DNA from: Cepaea nemoralis
Taxonomy: Eukaryota > Mollusca > Gastropoda > Stylommatophora > Helicidae
DNA length: 64,000 nucleotides
Direction: 5' to 3'
NCBI GenBank assembly: GCA_014155875.1
Contig: JACEFZ010028138.1
Location: 62,001 to 126,000 of the forward strand
Made by a program: the position numbers and the translations under genes
Notes under the pieces: model-generated
Told to the model about the DNA's origin: nothing
Seen by the model: only the letters and a program-made list of their open reading frames with translations
Databases searched by the model: none
In this document: piece by piece, positions 1 through 10,835 of the stretch
Layout: every line of letters starts with the position of its first letter
Position numbering within the stretch: position 1 is the first letter of the stretch

Positions 1-400
1 AGATACTTTTCCTTGTATATGTTGTTACTGTTTTCCTCTGTCTGGTTTTCTTGTTTTTCATGTCGTTCTGATGGTGAGAAGTTGTTGACACCATGTTACC
101 GGTGGCAGACTTGATACATACTACTTTCTATATGTTTGGACTTGGTATTTGTAAGTTTGGCTGCTGTATTTCTTTGCTTGGCTAATATTTTTTCCCCATT
201 CGGCTAACAAATGTTCCTCCTTTTTTACATGTTTGGCCGAGACATTTCATATTTTGGTCAACATTTTCCCCATTTGGTTAACACAATTTTCTACCTTTCA
301 TACGTTTGAACGAACTATTTCTGTATTTGGCCGACCTTTTCCCCAGTTGGCTGAGATATTTCTGTATTTGGCATAACTTTTCCCCGACTTTGTTCGTGTC
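1..400. repeat. Degenerate tandem repeat around TTTGGC...TTTTCCCC motif
   Basis: From about 160 to 395 a loose unit recurs: a TTTGGCYGA-like block, a run of T, then TTTTCCCCA and TTGGCTAAC. At least four diverged copies are visible. Positions 1-160 hold nothing I recognise. The 66-residue ORF crossing the array has no protein-like features. Confidence 0.5.
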
Positions 401-1000
401 TGTATCAAGTGTTTATGTCTCTGTACATGTCTGTATGTGTCTCTGTTCATCCCTCTCCGACAAGAAAAGACAAGAAGAGGACAACGTCATGAAAACAAAC
501 CACTAAAGAAAATCAACAAACAAAACAAAACAAAAAAACTTGGTTTCAATGTTATATCACCAAAATATGTGGGGTGTGTTCACACCATATTCATCAAAAC
601 AGTTTAGTGATATCACCATATCACTGTCATACGACAAATCATAATCAATGACATACATGGTTAGTGAACTTTTTGATTCAACACAATTTGATTCTGTTTT
701 AGTGATCTTCTTTCTTGGGTCTTGGGTATACAGTTGTCTGAGTAGTCCTACCTGTCTCCGGGCTCTGATCACACATCTGACTATAGCTTGGATGACTATC
801 AAACAGCACTGGAGTTGTAGAGGTCATCACACATACCTTATTTGTTTAGGATCCAGAATGAAGACACACATGAGAGTTGAACCAGCATCCCAAGATATCC
901 GAATACTTCTTTTTATGTAGGTGTCATACCTAAACCACCCGGTAGCGCTGGTCGTCACTTTTTTCTAATACTACTACCTGATTGGGTAACATGATCGACA
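401..1000. other. No recognisable feature
   Basis: Ordinary AT-rich sequence. Short ORFs on both strands have no recognisable domain. Confidence 0.5.
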
Positions 1001-1004
1001 GATT

Positions 1005-1598
1005 CTAGCAGTACGCCTTAAGGGCGGCCAAGCTGTCCCTATCATTTGGTTGGATATCCTCTGCTACTATGAGTGCATGTGGACGTGTTGTCAGGTCCTT
1101 GTATTGGATGTCTAAGGGTGTAGTCCTTTCTAGTGATGTTGATGTCTGGTCATGTGATCTTAAGTACCGTTGTAGGTTCGTATTGTACAACTTATCACGT
1201 AACTGACAGGTATATATTTCATCATTATGAATGGTCCCACTGCGGCGGGTAAGCTTATCATTGAAGGCTTGGTCACAAGTGGCAAAGTGGTCGTCTGCTA
1301 GTTGAGTTACACTACGAGGATGTCGTAAATATACATGTGGTCCTGTCCTCTGGTGTGGTGTTTCTTTCGTCGCCGGCGTGGGAATTGATTCTGGTGTAAT
1401 CATAGGTGCCTGGTGTTGTGTTCGTATGTGTCGTTGTAGATTGTCTTTTCTGTTGAAAAGATGTCCACAGATATGACATAAGTGTACTTGATCCTCATGG
1501 GTGTGAATGCTCCGAATGTGGCGAGTGAACTTATATTTATCACAAAAGGATTTGTCGCACACTGAACACATGAAAGTAGATTTGCTAGTACTGGCCAT
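1005..1598 (-). CDS. Intronless C2H2 zinc-finger protein, 197 aa
   Basis: Two canonical C2H2 fingers open the protein, each C-X2-C-X12-H-X4-H: Cys11, Cys14, His27, His32 and Cys41, Cys44, His57, His62. They are joined by a short linker (THEDQVH). A Pro/Thr-rich spacer follows, then two decayed finger-like stretches (ATCDQAFNDK...GTIH and YTCQLRDKLYN...SHD) that have lost zinc ligands. The expected role is nucleic-acid binding through fingers 1-2. I chose the second in-frame ATG (MASTSK) because it has A at -3 and G at +4; the upstream ATG would add four residues (MFYN). Single-exon structure, decay of the C-terminal fingers and the flanking direct repeats at 2.1-3.9 kb suggest a gene carried by a mobile or viral-type element, but a host gene is not excluded. 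I do not recognise the family. Confidence 0.55.
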   Translation of the reverse strand: MASTSKSTFMCSVCDKSFCDKYKFTRHIRSIHTHEDQVHLCHICGHLFNRKDNLQRHIRTQHQAPMITPESIPTPATKETPHQRTGPHVYLRHPRSVTQLADDHFATCDQAFNDKLTRRSGTIHNDEIYTCQLRDKLYNTNLQRYLRSHDQTSTSLERTTPLDIQYKDLTTRPHALIVAEDIQPNDRDSLAALKAYC

Positions 1599-1610
1599 AT
1601 TATAGAACAA

Positions 1611-2100
1611 AACGTCCTGCTAATATTGCTTGTATATGAATAATTCACACAACTGTGTTGTTCTGTACTGTCAAGGTTTACAAAGCACTGACGGAACTTC
1701 CACACTTTCGTTTGTAAAACCACAAAAAATTCTGGTGCATACACAAGCAATGTGAGGACTGCTTCTCAATAAGCACTGGTCTCAATACAAAACAAAATAT
1801 GTTTCACTGTTTATCAAAAATCAGATGCCGACATCACAGCTTGAACCATGTCACTACATGAACAACGCTAAGCGAGCACTGTTATATTAGTACTGTTTGT
1901 CACATCAGCTGTTTCACAAATAACTCTGTGGCGAAGGTTGTCGGTTAGCCTAGTCAACACGTGAACAATAGTGAAATATTTGCTGTAACACGACCAGTTA
2001 GTAAAGAGTAGCTGCTCACAAGAGACGCCGTCCTGAATAGTACACTGAAAAAAGATTTACCCTGGTCAATAATGCTGACCATACAACATGTGACATGTTT
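1611..2100. other. No recognisable feature
   Basis: AT-rich sequence upstream of the zinc-finger ORF on its strand. A promoter would be expected here, but I see no clear core element. Confidence 0.3.
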
Positions 2101-2510
2101 TATTTCCCAATCTCCCGGCTTAACCACGACGCCACCCCGTGGAAGAGCATCGTACTCTTAACCAACACACCAATAATAGTCCCACTTCAGTCCCAATAGG
2201 CATCTCGACCACCACTACTCCACCCCACTGCTCTGTCTCTTAACAAGGAATTGCCATTTAAACAATTTTTCCAACCTCCCCCACCCCACCACTTAACAAA
2301 CTTCTTTAATCTTCACAACCTCCGCTACAACTTATAATAACCGCCATCTTAATATTTAAATTTTCATAACCTCCCAGCTTAGCCATGACGCCACCCTGTG
2401 GAAGAGCATCGTACTCCTAACCATTATACATCACCAATAGTCCTACACCTCAATCCCGATAGACAGCTCGGCCACCATGACTACACCCCCACCTCTTAAC
2501 AACGAATTTC
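2101..2510. repeat. Two-copy direct repeat, 259 bp apart
   Basis: Copy 1 starts near 2101 and copy 2 near 2357. Both carry TCCC-GCTTA-CCA-GACGCCACC, then GTGGAAGAGCATCGTACTC, CACCAATA and CAATCCC/CAGTCCC blocks in the same order. They are diverged and so not recent. Confidence 0.7.
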
Positions 2511-2538
2511 ATTAAGTCACACACACTACAATTAATAA

Positions 2539-2673
2539 TACCGGCCACTTATAGACGAGGAAGCCGACATATTGTTAGCAGAAGACCTGGATGGCTTATA
2601 CAAACTACCCAAGGACGTCCAACAGAAAAATAGAGAACACTGGACAGCGTTTATGACTCTTCTCTGGTTATAA
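2539..2673 (+). pseudogene. Possible coding remnant, 44 aa, acidic and helical
   Basis: An open frame between a TAA at 2536 and the TAA at 2671. The translation is coding-like: it contains DEEADILLAEDLDGLYKLP and, near the end, REHWTAFMTLLWL. It has no ATG before residue 34. It could be the C-terminal exon or remnant of a gene tied to the neighbouring zinc-finger ORF, or chance. No family recognised. Confidence 0.25.
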
Positions 2674-2981
2674 CCCTTTCTTTACTGACGGTACTTTTAA
2701 GTACCACTCACTTCAAATGGCTATATTGTTACAATCTGATCATGAATCCTGACGGTACTTAAAGGTCTATCTAAAATAACACTGCTTGTTTCCCAGGTAG
2801 GTGGCGTGAATGTTTGGAAGCGATCTGGGCATGCGCAATACATTTTGGGCATGCACAATACAAGTTATCGATAAAATAATTCAGGATACAAAGGGATAAA
2901 CAACTCTAAAGGCTTCTCCCCTCCGTGTTAGCAAAGTTTCAATCTGTAGAGACAACAAATCATCCACTTTAGTGATCAGTA

Positions 2982-3420
2982 GTTACTTCCTTAACTTTGA
3001 AACTGTTTGAATCATTTTGAAACTGTTAAAATGTTTTTTAATTTTTAAGACTTTTTTAAAATTGTTAAAATTGGTTGAAATCTTAAGTTTTTAAAAACTT
3101 TTAAGACTTGGTACTTACTTAACTTTCAGTTTATGACAGTTTGAAACTTTAAAAAAAATTTAAATGTAAATTTTTTAAAAAAATTTCTTAAAATTGGTTG
3201 AAATCTTGTGATTTTTAAACTTTGAACGCATGGTACTTGCGTAACTTTCAGTTTCTTACATTTTGACACTTTTTAAAATGTTTTATATTTCTTTTTTAAT
3301 TGTTAAAATTGGTTGAAATCTTGCGATTTTAAAACTTTTAACACGTGGTTCTTACTTAACTTTCAGTTTCTGACATTTTGAAACTGTAAAATTTAAAAAT
3401 TTTTTTAATTTTTTAACTTT
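2982..3420. repeat. AT-rich tandem repeat, about 115-120 bp x 3-4
   Basis: The block GGTACTTACTTAACTTTCAG recurs near 3111, 3232 and 3347, with an earlier diverged copy at 2982. Between copies lie homopolymeric A and T stretches and a shared AAAATTGGTTGAAATCTT block. Confidence 0.75.
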
Positions 3421-3427
3421 TTTAAAT

Positions 3428-3876
3428 GTAACCCTAACACAACCGCTGGAGATCTATGACCCTTGTTTGATGATAGTGTATAGGCCACTAGTAGTCTCTA
3501 CAGAGCATATAATCGCCTCCTGAACAACGAAAATCTGTCTTACACCCACTCCACAATCACTTCCCCACCATGAGGACGAGCTCTGTAACCCTAACACAAC
3601 CACTCACACGAACACGCACGCCCCATATGTAACCCATGATGATAGTTTATAGGCCACTAATAGTCTCTACAGACCATATAACAACCTCCTTAACAACGAG
3701 AATCCGGCTTACAACCACTTCCCCACCATGAGGACGAGCACTGTAACCCCAACACAACCACTCACACTCACACGCACGCCCCACATGTAACCCTATGATG
3801 ATAGTGTATAGGCCACTAATAGTCTCTGCAGACTATATTACTGCCTCCTTAACAACGAAATATGTCTTACACCACG
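3428..3876. repeat. Tandem repeat, about 158 bp x 3
   Basis: GTAACCCTAACACAACC or close variants begin copies at 3428, 3585 and 3743. Each copy continues through GATGATAGTGTATAGGCCAC, TAGTCTCT and CACCATGAGGACGAGC blocks. CCCTAACAC looks telomere-like but is not an array of the hexamer. Confidence 0.8.
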
Positions 3877-4339
3877 TCACATATTGAATTGGGTTCGAAC
3901 ACCGACCGCCCGCACCACGTACCTGGTCGCCCACGCCTGTTCACACCCACCACACCCACCACACGCACACGCACCGATCACCGACTTTTAAAGGGATGTA
4001 ATAGTGCCAGAAAAGATGGATTCATGAGTTATATCCCTTTGGATCGTGTGACGTCACATAGGGCTATAGAGAGAAATATTCCGGATCGGATCTGGAATCT
4101 GATGTGGAAAATGCGCATACTATACTACTCCCCAAGCACCCATTGAAGCAGGCAGGCTGTGGCGGATCAGCACCAAATTGGCTGGGATATGCCCAACCTG
4201 AGGCAGGCGGTAGCTGATCAGTGACACCTGTATGTGTCTCCCACCGTCAGAGGCAACCCGTGGCGCCCCATGTCTACACCAACTGACAAGGACTTATAAC
4301 CCGTAAATGTAACATTTCGCTTTGATTCCGAGACCGGTT

Positions 4340-4460
4340 AAGACCAGGGATGGAGTTATTACCTCCCCATAGCACAAAGCCTGGGTTAAAATATAGAGAC
4401 CACGTGTTGCCCATGCATCATGACCCCTCTCTCGGCCTGCCTAGTTCACTCCAGAGGAAA
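4340..4460 (+). repeat. SINE-like dispersed repeat family B, copy 1
   Basis: Shares GGAGTTAT, ACCTCCCC, TAGCACAAAGCCTGGG, TAGAGACCA, GTGTTGCCCA and CCTGCCTAGTT blocks in order with 34063-34178. The two copies are unrelated outside this interval, which marks a dispersed ~115-bp repeat. Confidence 0.65.
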
Positions 4461-4756
4461 GGTAATTCCAATGCTTCTGGAACAAGACAAGCTGCAGAAG
4501 CTGCCGGATCAGCAAAGCAATGCTCTATCTGTCCGCCTGTCGGAGCTTCGATCCTAGACCAGCTGCCAACCAAGGATTAGGGCCTGGTCTGCCCTACCAT
4601 GACATTTTGTCTTTAGGTTGCATTTCCTCGCACCAGGATAAGGCTTGTACACTCCCAATTGCGCTCTTCCGCCCGAAGCCATTGGCACAGTGTGGGGTGT
4701 CGGGTTTGGTAAGCGCCGCCCCACAATCAGCGCTAACAGAAGCAGGTAGTACTTAT

Positions 4757-4970
4757 TAACACTTCGGCCTGACTACCTTATCAGTGTGTGTGTGTGTGTG
4801 TGTGCGCGCGCGCGCATTAGTGTGCGTGTGTATATATATATCTCGAAGTCTACGTGGCTCTTAATACACCTACAATGATATCATAAGCAACGCTAAGGAA
4901 ATTACCCTCCCCACCCCCGACCAAAAAAAGGAAAGCGAAATGAACTCAGTTACATCAGAACTACTGATCT
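4757..4970 (+). repeat. Left arm of a 1.7-kb-spaced inverted repeat
   Basis: From the AACACTTCGGCCTGAC block through a (GT)n tract, CTCGAAGTC, CTCTTAATACACCTACAAT, AGCAACGCTAAGGAAAT and GCGAAATGAACT. The same blocks occur as reverse complement at 6632-6897. Each arm has its own GT/CA microsatellite, so the microsatellite was copied with the arm. Confidence 0.75.
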
Positions 4971-5223
4971 GTTTCATTCTTGTGGGCTGAAAACGTATGT
5001 AATAAAATCCGTTATAGAAGAAGGTTAACATCAGAGCAACGTAGAATAACACAAAATCAAACGGTAAACGTACATTCAATAATGAAGAAATGGGCTGCAA
5101 AAATCGACAAAAACTATAGAGACTACGAAGAGGAAACGGAAAACAGATGGTAGCAGTTCAAGGGAAAGGGTCATGATTCAAACTTGAATTAATGGAACTG
5201 CTGTAAAGTCGTTTCTTCTCACA

Positions 5224-5412
5224 TGTGTGTGGTGTATATATGTATATAGTGTGTTTCTGACATGTGTGTATATATGTATATAGTGTGTTTCTGACATGTG
5301 TGTATATATGTATATAGTGTGTTTCTGACATGTGTGTATATATGTATATAGTGTGTTTCTGACATGTGTATATATGTATATAGTGTGTTTCTGACATGTG
5401 TGTATCTATATC
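5224..5412. repeat. Minisatellite, 34 bp x about 5.5
   Basis: The unit contains TATGTATATAGTGTGTTTCT and GACATGTGTG. The repeated ORFs on the - strand are translations of this array. Confidence 0.85.
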
Positions 5413-5423
5413 TATAAAACAAA

Positions 5424-5990
5424 GTGTATGTATGTAAATATATATGTAAATATATATGTATGTCCTTTATTTGTTCGCGAACGGCCCATCCGATTGAGAT
5501 GAAAATTTTCTACACGCCTTCCTTTCATTCCAGAGCTGTCAACTGTCATAGTTGTTTTTTCTTCTTCTCCTCCTCCCTCCTCCCCCTCCCAAAATACGTA
5601 CGTAAATATATGATGATGATGATGAAAGAATCCCCGAACCAAAACGCTAGGGAAAGGGAAGAAAATGACGTGACTACACAGAATCGTCACACGGCAATCA
5701 TCATCATCAAGTGCCGTGCCGGCTGGCGTAGGCGTTCATGGCTCTCCGTAGATCTCAGTCTTTGGTTTTTTGTATCAAATCTGCTGCTGATATTCCTCCA
5801 TGCCACGGCAATATCAATAACAATTCATCTTTTTATGTGTAAGGAAGTTATCTACAGTCGTGTAGAAGGGAAGAACTAGACGAGTATGAATTCGGAATGG
5901 CGAACTCTCTCCTCCTCTCTTCTCCTCCCTCCACCCTTCTCCTCTCCATCCTCCCTCTCATCCCTCTCCCTCCTCCTTCTCCATCTTCCT
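5424..5990. other. AT-rich and pyrimidine-rich sequence; possible transposon end
   Basis: A short ATATATGTAAAT repeat is followed by a block at 5470-5530 with CGAACGGCCCATCCGATTGA and GATGAAAATTTTC. That wording resembles sequences seen at the ends of some invertebrate transposons, from memory and unverified. From 5700, GTGCCGTGCCGGCTGGCGTA resembles the inverted LINE-A 3' end. A pyrimidine-rich stretch runs 5903-5995. Confidence 0.3.
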
Positions 5991-5995
5991 CTCAT

Positions 5996-6126
5996 GTATA
6001 TAGTGTGTTTCATGAAGTTGTATCTTCTGACATGTCTGTATATATGTATATAGTGTGTTTCATGAAGTTGTATCTTCTGACATGTCTGTATATATGTATA
6101 TAGTGTGTTTCATGAAGTTGTATCAA
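5996..6126. repeat. Minisatellite, 50 bp x 2.5
   Basis: TAGTGTGTTTCATGAAGTTG recurs at 6001, 6051 and 6101. It shares TATATGTATATAGTGTGTTT with the 34-bp array at 5224. Confidence 0.85.
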
Positions 6127-6414
6127 GTGTGTATTTGTTGTTTGTGTACTGACGAAGGCTTTGGCCACAACTTCCATTTTAATTATAATTAGACATAACT
6201 GACCTGCCTGAACATTGTTTTATCCTGTTTTATCTGTTTACACAATCAGATCGTGAGAATTTGACACATGTCTGTGTGTGATGACGAAATGACTAAAATA
6301 TCGGTACAATTCTCAGTCCTATATTCACCTGAAATATAACGGCTGATGCGGACAGAGCAGTTGGTCACACTGACATCGTAGCGCGTTCGTCCTAACAGCA
6401 ACCATCAACTGACA

Positions 6415-6514
6415 ATGTCTCTCAGAATATGTTCTCTCATGGTGATCGCGTGTGTAGCTTTTTCTCATGGTAATCAGTGGAAACTGGACAAGACCAGAGA
6501 CAACAAGCGACAAG
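6415..6514 (+). CDS. LDLa gene exon 1: signal peptide (start codon)
   Basis: Encodes MSLRICSLMVIACVAFSHGN then a basic, polar linker ending NKRQ, 33 codons plus one base. Residues 1-19 look like a classical secretory signal: short n-region with Arg4, hydrophobic core, small residues near Ser17-Gly19. The ATG has A at -3. Exon 1 ends in phase 1 (CAAG|GTTTCT) and the LDLa exon at 8379 starts with the two bases needed to complete Glu, so the frames join. A second possible donor at 6469/6470 (CATG|GTAATC) is also phase 1 and would give a protein without the linker; neither donor is strong. The exon is inferred from signal-peptide character, phase match and position; no transcript is available. 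Confidence 0.55.
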
Positions 6515-6631
6515 GTTTCTATTTCACTTTAGTTACAATGATATTTGTGGTGTATGTTGTATTCCCCCAACCCTAGGCCGATAATATTTAGTTATAACTG
6601 GACATTGTTTGTTAGCTTCTTACGAGTTAGC

Positions 6632-6897
6632 TGTTGTTGTAACTAAGTTCATTTCGCTTTTCTTTTTCTTTCTTTTTTGTCGGGGGAAGTGGAGGATTAT
6701 TTCCTTAGCGTTGCTTATGATATGATTGTAGGTGTATTAAGAGCCACCTCGACTTCGAGATATATATACACACGCACACTCGCGCGCAGGCACACAACAC
6801 GCACGCACACACGCACACACACGCACGCACGCACGAACTGACGCGCGCGCGCACACACACATACACACTGATAAGGTAGTCAGGCCGAAGTGTTAAG
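6632..6897 (-). repeat. Right arm of the inverted repeat
   Basis: Reverse-complement counterpart of 4757-4970, including its CA-rich microsatellite (about 6768-6866). It lies in LDLa intron 1, so the pair spans exon 1. Confidence 0.75.
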
Positions 6898-7075
6898 GGC
6901 TGTGACGTATTAAGCATTCAGATTTTGTCGAGGTCACGACATTATAAGATGGCTTGACCAGTTCCCGTCCTCGCTGCTTGTCCTTCTTGCATATTTCCCT
7001 CCCCCCCCCTCTCAAATTAAGCACATATCTATGAGGAGTTAATGATGTGAGGCCAATCCCAGAACCGTTCATCCA

Positions 7076-7965
7076 TCATGTGCCATGCCGATATGCGTAG
7101 GCGGTCATGTTTTGCGATCTCACTCGATCACAAGAGTCGTGGATCAGCTCCGTATTTCTATCTCGACCATGCCACGTTGCCAAGCAATCCAGGTAGTTAC
7201 TTCTCGATCTTCCCCTTGGTCTCTTCCCTTCTATCTTGCCAGTTGTCACCAAGTTTTCCAATTAATTTCTTCTCATAACATGCCCCATAACTGTTGACTG
7301 GCTACGTCTAATGTCTCTAATCAGTTTACGACTTCATTTTTTTTCTTGAAGGGACTTGTTCATGGTTTTCTATCTGTCCATAGTATTATTTCCATTTTCC
7401 TCAGAAACCCCATTTCCACAGTCATCAGCGTGTCTGCTCATTGTCCAAGCTTCACATCCATACAAAAGTATAGGTTCTATGTAGCACTTCAACACTCTTT
7501 TTCTCGTTTCAATTGATATCTTTTTATTGGTCATTATGTTTTTCATCTTGCAAAAGGCTACCTTCGCAATAGACATTTTTGTTCTAATTTCTTCAAGGCA
7601 TCTGCCATAAGATGTTATGACTGTTCCGAGATAACTGTACCGATTAACTTGTTTAAGAATATGCCTATTTACTTGCATATTACATTATGGTATTTCCTTC
7701 TTCCCAGTTACGATCATAATCTGTCTTCTTACAATTCACTTCTAACCCTAGTTGTTCACTGTATGCAACAACCCCATCTACTAAATTTTGCAGGTCCTGT
7801 TCATTGTCTGCAATCAAGACTGTATCATCTGCATATCTAATGTTATTGATGTATCGTCCCCCAATGTTGATTCCTTCCATATCTTCTATATTTCTGAAAA
7901 TATTTTCACTGCATAGGGAAAAAAGATCAACCCTAGAACAGTACTGATTAAACAGATCAAGCGGC
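7076..7965 (-). mobile_element. LINE-A fragment: reverse transcriptase C-terminal part and 3' end
   Basis: On the - strand from 7880 the translation carries the catalytic motif-C box YADDTVLIAD, then SEQLGLEVNCKK, and after a frameshift YSYLGTVITSYGR, EIRTKMSIAK and LLYGCEAWTM. After further breaks it ends with ENLVTTGKIEGKRPRGR...YLDCLATWHGRDR...RHGT. It closely matches the element at 57520-58790. It is 5'-truncated and frameshifted at least twice, hence dead. It lies in intron 1 of the LDLa gene in antisense. Confidence 0.9.
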
Positions 7966-8136
7966 CACGTTTTTGTCAGTTAGGATAATAACATGAGAAC
8001 CCACCGTGCTATTGCACATAATTGGGAAGGACTTGGGGGGCCCTGCAGGAGATGAACAAATGTATGGGGGGGGGGGGCTTGGCGTGATGTTGGCTGGAGG
8101 CCTACGCTACACTGGGAGATAAAAGAGGTGGGGGAG

Positions 8137-8263
8137 GAGGAGGGGAGAGACGAAGAAGAAGAAGAAGAAGAAGAGAAGGAAGAAGCAGAAGAAGAAGAAG
8201 AAGAAGAAGAAGAAAAGAAGAAGAAGAGGAAGAAGAGAAGAAGCAGCAGCAGCAGCAGCAGCA
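8137..8263. repeat. GAA/AGC trinucleotide microsatellite
   Basis: Imperfect (GAA)n interrupted by GGA and AAG, ending in (AGC)7. The poly-Glu and poly-Ser ORFs across it are artefacts. Confidence 0.95.
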
Positions 8264-8378
8264 GTTCATGCCGACATTGTAACCACATGGTCATGTCACT
8301 TACACTGAGTGCAGGATTGTAGATAAATATTTCTATAGCGATCTTTATGGTGATGCATTTTGGTTGATGTATTTACAG

Positions 8379-8489
8379 AAACATGCGGCAACCTAGAGTT
8401 CCAGTGCAGTAGCGGCTGGTGCATCCAAGTTGACTGGCGGTGTGACACTGAGAGAGATTGCCCAGACAACTCCGACGAACTGAATTGCC
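8379..8489 (+). CDS. LDLa gene exon 2: LDL-receptor class A domain 1
   Basis: Encodes one complete LDLa module (37 codons' worth, 111 nt): six cysteines in the order TC, QC, WC, RC, DC, NC, with the calcium-binding acidic box DNSDE before the last Cys. LDLa modules bind ligands extracellularly in a Ca2+-dependent way. Acceptor TATTTACAG, donor GTGAGT, phase 1 at both ends, which is the standard symmetric layout for shufflable LDLa exons. It joins exon 1 and exon 3 in frame. Confidence 0.92.
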
Positions 8490-9569
8490 GTGAGTATTGT
8501 TTCAGGGCCTTATGTATGAGACAACCAGTGTAGCATGGCGCCGGAGTATCATTATTCTCACTTTTGGGGTTAGAACAGAGGACAACACAGACTGGTGACC
8601 AGCAGCGCGACATTCAGAGCACGTTAGTGGGCCAGCTGTGAGTGACACACTGCAAGATGCAAGTACTCAACTAAACGACTCTTCTACACGACTTAACGCG
8701 CATTGAGCATATGGGGCCAGACCCTATTTGTATAGACCAATCGGCACTCGACGGGTGATTAGGTCAGTATCACGGCCGGCACCTTTACTTCCGAAAAAAA
8801 ATGTCCTGTACCCATTTTAGGCTGTGTGGACCTGGCAGTCCAGGCAAATGTTAAACATTCGAATCTGCCGCCATGTGGATCGAATTAAGATGATTGTCTA
8901 CAATTGGAGACATTTTATTCGTTTGTTTAAACTATCTAATTTGAAAGGAAATCTTAATGCAGCATTTCAAGGGGGTGTATTGTATGCTCAATTGCCTTGA
9001 CAACTGATTACGTAACCCCCGGAAAAGAAGTGCGAGACCCCTACAAGGGGTGTCCAAATGTAGTAGGTTGTGGAACGACCTCAAGATATGGTGGCAACTG
9101 TGATATAGCCATAATGCTTAGATGATAAGCAGTAAGTAACAAGCACATACTACCACCAGTACTGGGGGGTGGGGGGGGGGCGTGGGGGGCTAGCTGGTGG
9201 CGCTGCTGCTCTCACTAAAATATATGTCGAACGATGCGAGCTCCGTACAAACATGAACTGCTATAAGCGCAATCCGCGAGGACAGGACAGCTGGGCAAAC
9301 AAACCACACAGCTGTCTTGCAGGTTCCAGAGGAAAGGGCCACGGGAAACAACGCACGCCGAAAAAACGAATTCTGAACAAAAGAAGAAATTATAGGTGAC
9401 CCCAAGAAGACGACGGACTTCACCCCGGCATCCGAACTGCAGATGTAGCATGCTCGGCAGCCTCGCCATCAAGACCAAGATTAATCAGTAAAGAGATGTG
9501 GTACGTTTTATAGCGTCGGGGGCATATCGACAAGGAAATGCTTCTGTTAATTATTCTTGAGTTACGTTT
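8490..9569. other. LDLa intron 2, no recognisable feature
   Basis: Mixed-composition sequence with short G runs near 8060-8080 (upstream) and 9166-9186. ORFs here lack recognisable domains. Confidence 0.5.
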
Positions 9570-9885
9570 TCTTTTAATTAGAAAAAAAATTTTTTATGCG
9601 CTTGCTAGCTTTGAACTCAAGTGTAGTCCGCTCACACAACTTCTAATAGTGCTGGACTCAGTTTTGTGTGTGGATTAGCTTTCCATATTAACAGTGTTCC
9701 TCGCCATAAGGCGAACCCACTCCGACTTCAGAGGTACTTGTAATTTACGTCTCCAAGGCAAGGACGACAGGTCAACATTTTAGCCCAACTGACCGGAGTA
9801 GGGGTTGAGACCCTTACCTCGGCATCAGCTCATTGGATGTGTAAGAACGCTCGTTCTTATCTATTCGGCCATGCTGACCTACTTG
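9570..9885 (+). repeat. Dispersed repeat family C, copy 1 (about 310 bp)
   Basis: Shares ordered blocks with 31600-31890 and 47075-47245: TTTGAACTCAAG, GTGGATTAGCTTTCC, AACAGTGTTCCTCGCCAT, AGGCGAACCCACTCCGACTT, GGACGACAGGTCAACATTTTA and GTTCTTATCTATTCGGCCAT. Probably a retroposed or MITE family. Termini not resolved. Confidence 0.75.
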
Positions 9886-10156
9886 AGTTGAGTTAAGTTG
9901 AAAGCCGATATCACAACAAGATTTGGTAACTGTTTCTAAATAACATTGGCGCTTACGTGCTCCTAGTACTTCAGAAGGGGTACAAATGATACAGTGACGT
10001 AGATGAAAGTGATCTTATGTTATCGCAATGTAAGCATTCTAGCGGCGTTTTCAGCGGTTTTCATAACGTTTGATTCCATTGGCCACCCGACCAAGGCCAT
10101 TTGTGTGCGGTTCTCGCTGGTGTGAGCAAGAGAGCTGTGAGAATACTTGTTTTTAA

Positions 10157-10165
10157 AATGTGTGT

Positions 10166-10207
<42 letters not shown>

Positions 10208-10306
10208 TCAAGAGAGCTTTGAGAATACTTCTTTTAAAATGTGTGTGTGTGTGTATGTGTGTGTGTATGTGTGTGTGTGTGTCTGTGTGTGTATGTGTGT
10301 GTTTGT
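10157..10306. repeat. (TG)n microsatellite, duplicated block
   Basis: Two (TG)n tracts (10161-10205 and 10240-10305) are each preceded by GAGAATACTT and TTTTAAAATG, so a ~75-bp unit including the tract was duplicated. Confidence 0.9.
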
Positions 10307-10389
10307 TTGCAACTGTAATTGTACAAATTAATCGGTACTCTGCAAAACAAACACAAAGCATCTATTGAAATCGGTTACTAAAATAATTT

Positions 10390-10715
10390 TTAAAAGAAGA
10401 TGGCTTTAATTGACAAATAAACCAGCAGGATAACAAGTCACGACCGACCAATGCGTGTCTGACCGTCATTCATATCTCTCCATCACAAGTGCCAGCGCTG
10501 CCATATATAGCATTGCTACAATATTTAGACCAGATACTCTTTCAGACAAACACAAGATGTCTCCTAAAGTGTTTCAGTATCTGTTCATTCAGTCCGAACA
10601 CCATTGTTGGAGTCGCCGAGTCATGCTACTCCATGTTCTCAGCAAATCTGTTCAGTCTAGCGTTAGACTAATAGCAATGTTCTTATTTGTCTGTGTGATG
10701 TTGTTGTTCTTTGTT
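10390..10715. other. No recognisable feature
   Basis: Unremarkable intronic sequence. Confidence 0.4.
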
Positions 10716-10835
10716 TGTGAGTTATAGTTATCTCTTGCAAGTCTGTGTGATGTTGTTGTCCCTTGTCTGTTTGTGTGTTGCGGTTATCTCTTGCAAGTCT
10801 GTGTGATGTTGTTTTTTGTCTGTTTGTGTGGTGTA
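10716..10835. repeat. Minisatellite array, left part (split by mariner)
   Basis: Units containing TTATCTCTTGCAAGTCTGTG and TGATGTTGTT. The same array continues at 11787 on the far side of the mariner. Confidence 0.7.

Noticed and set aside
1400..1750. 116-aa ORF overlapping the zinc-finger gene
   Set aside because: Different frame, no domain; shadow of the zinc-finger ORF.
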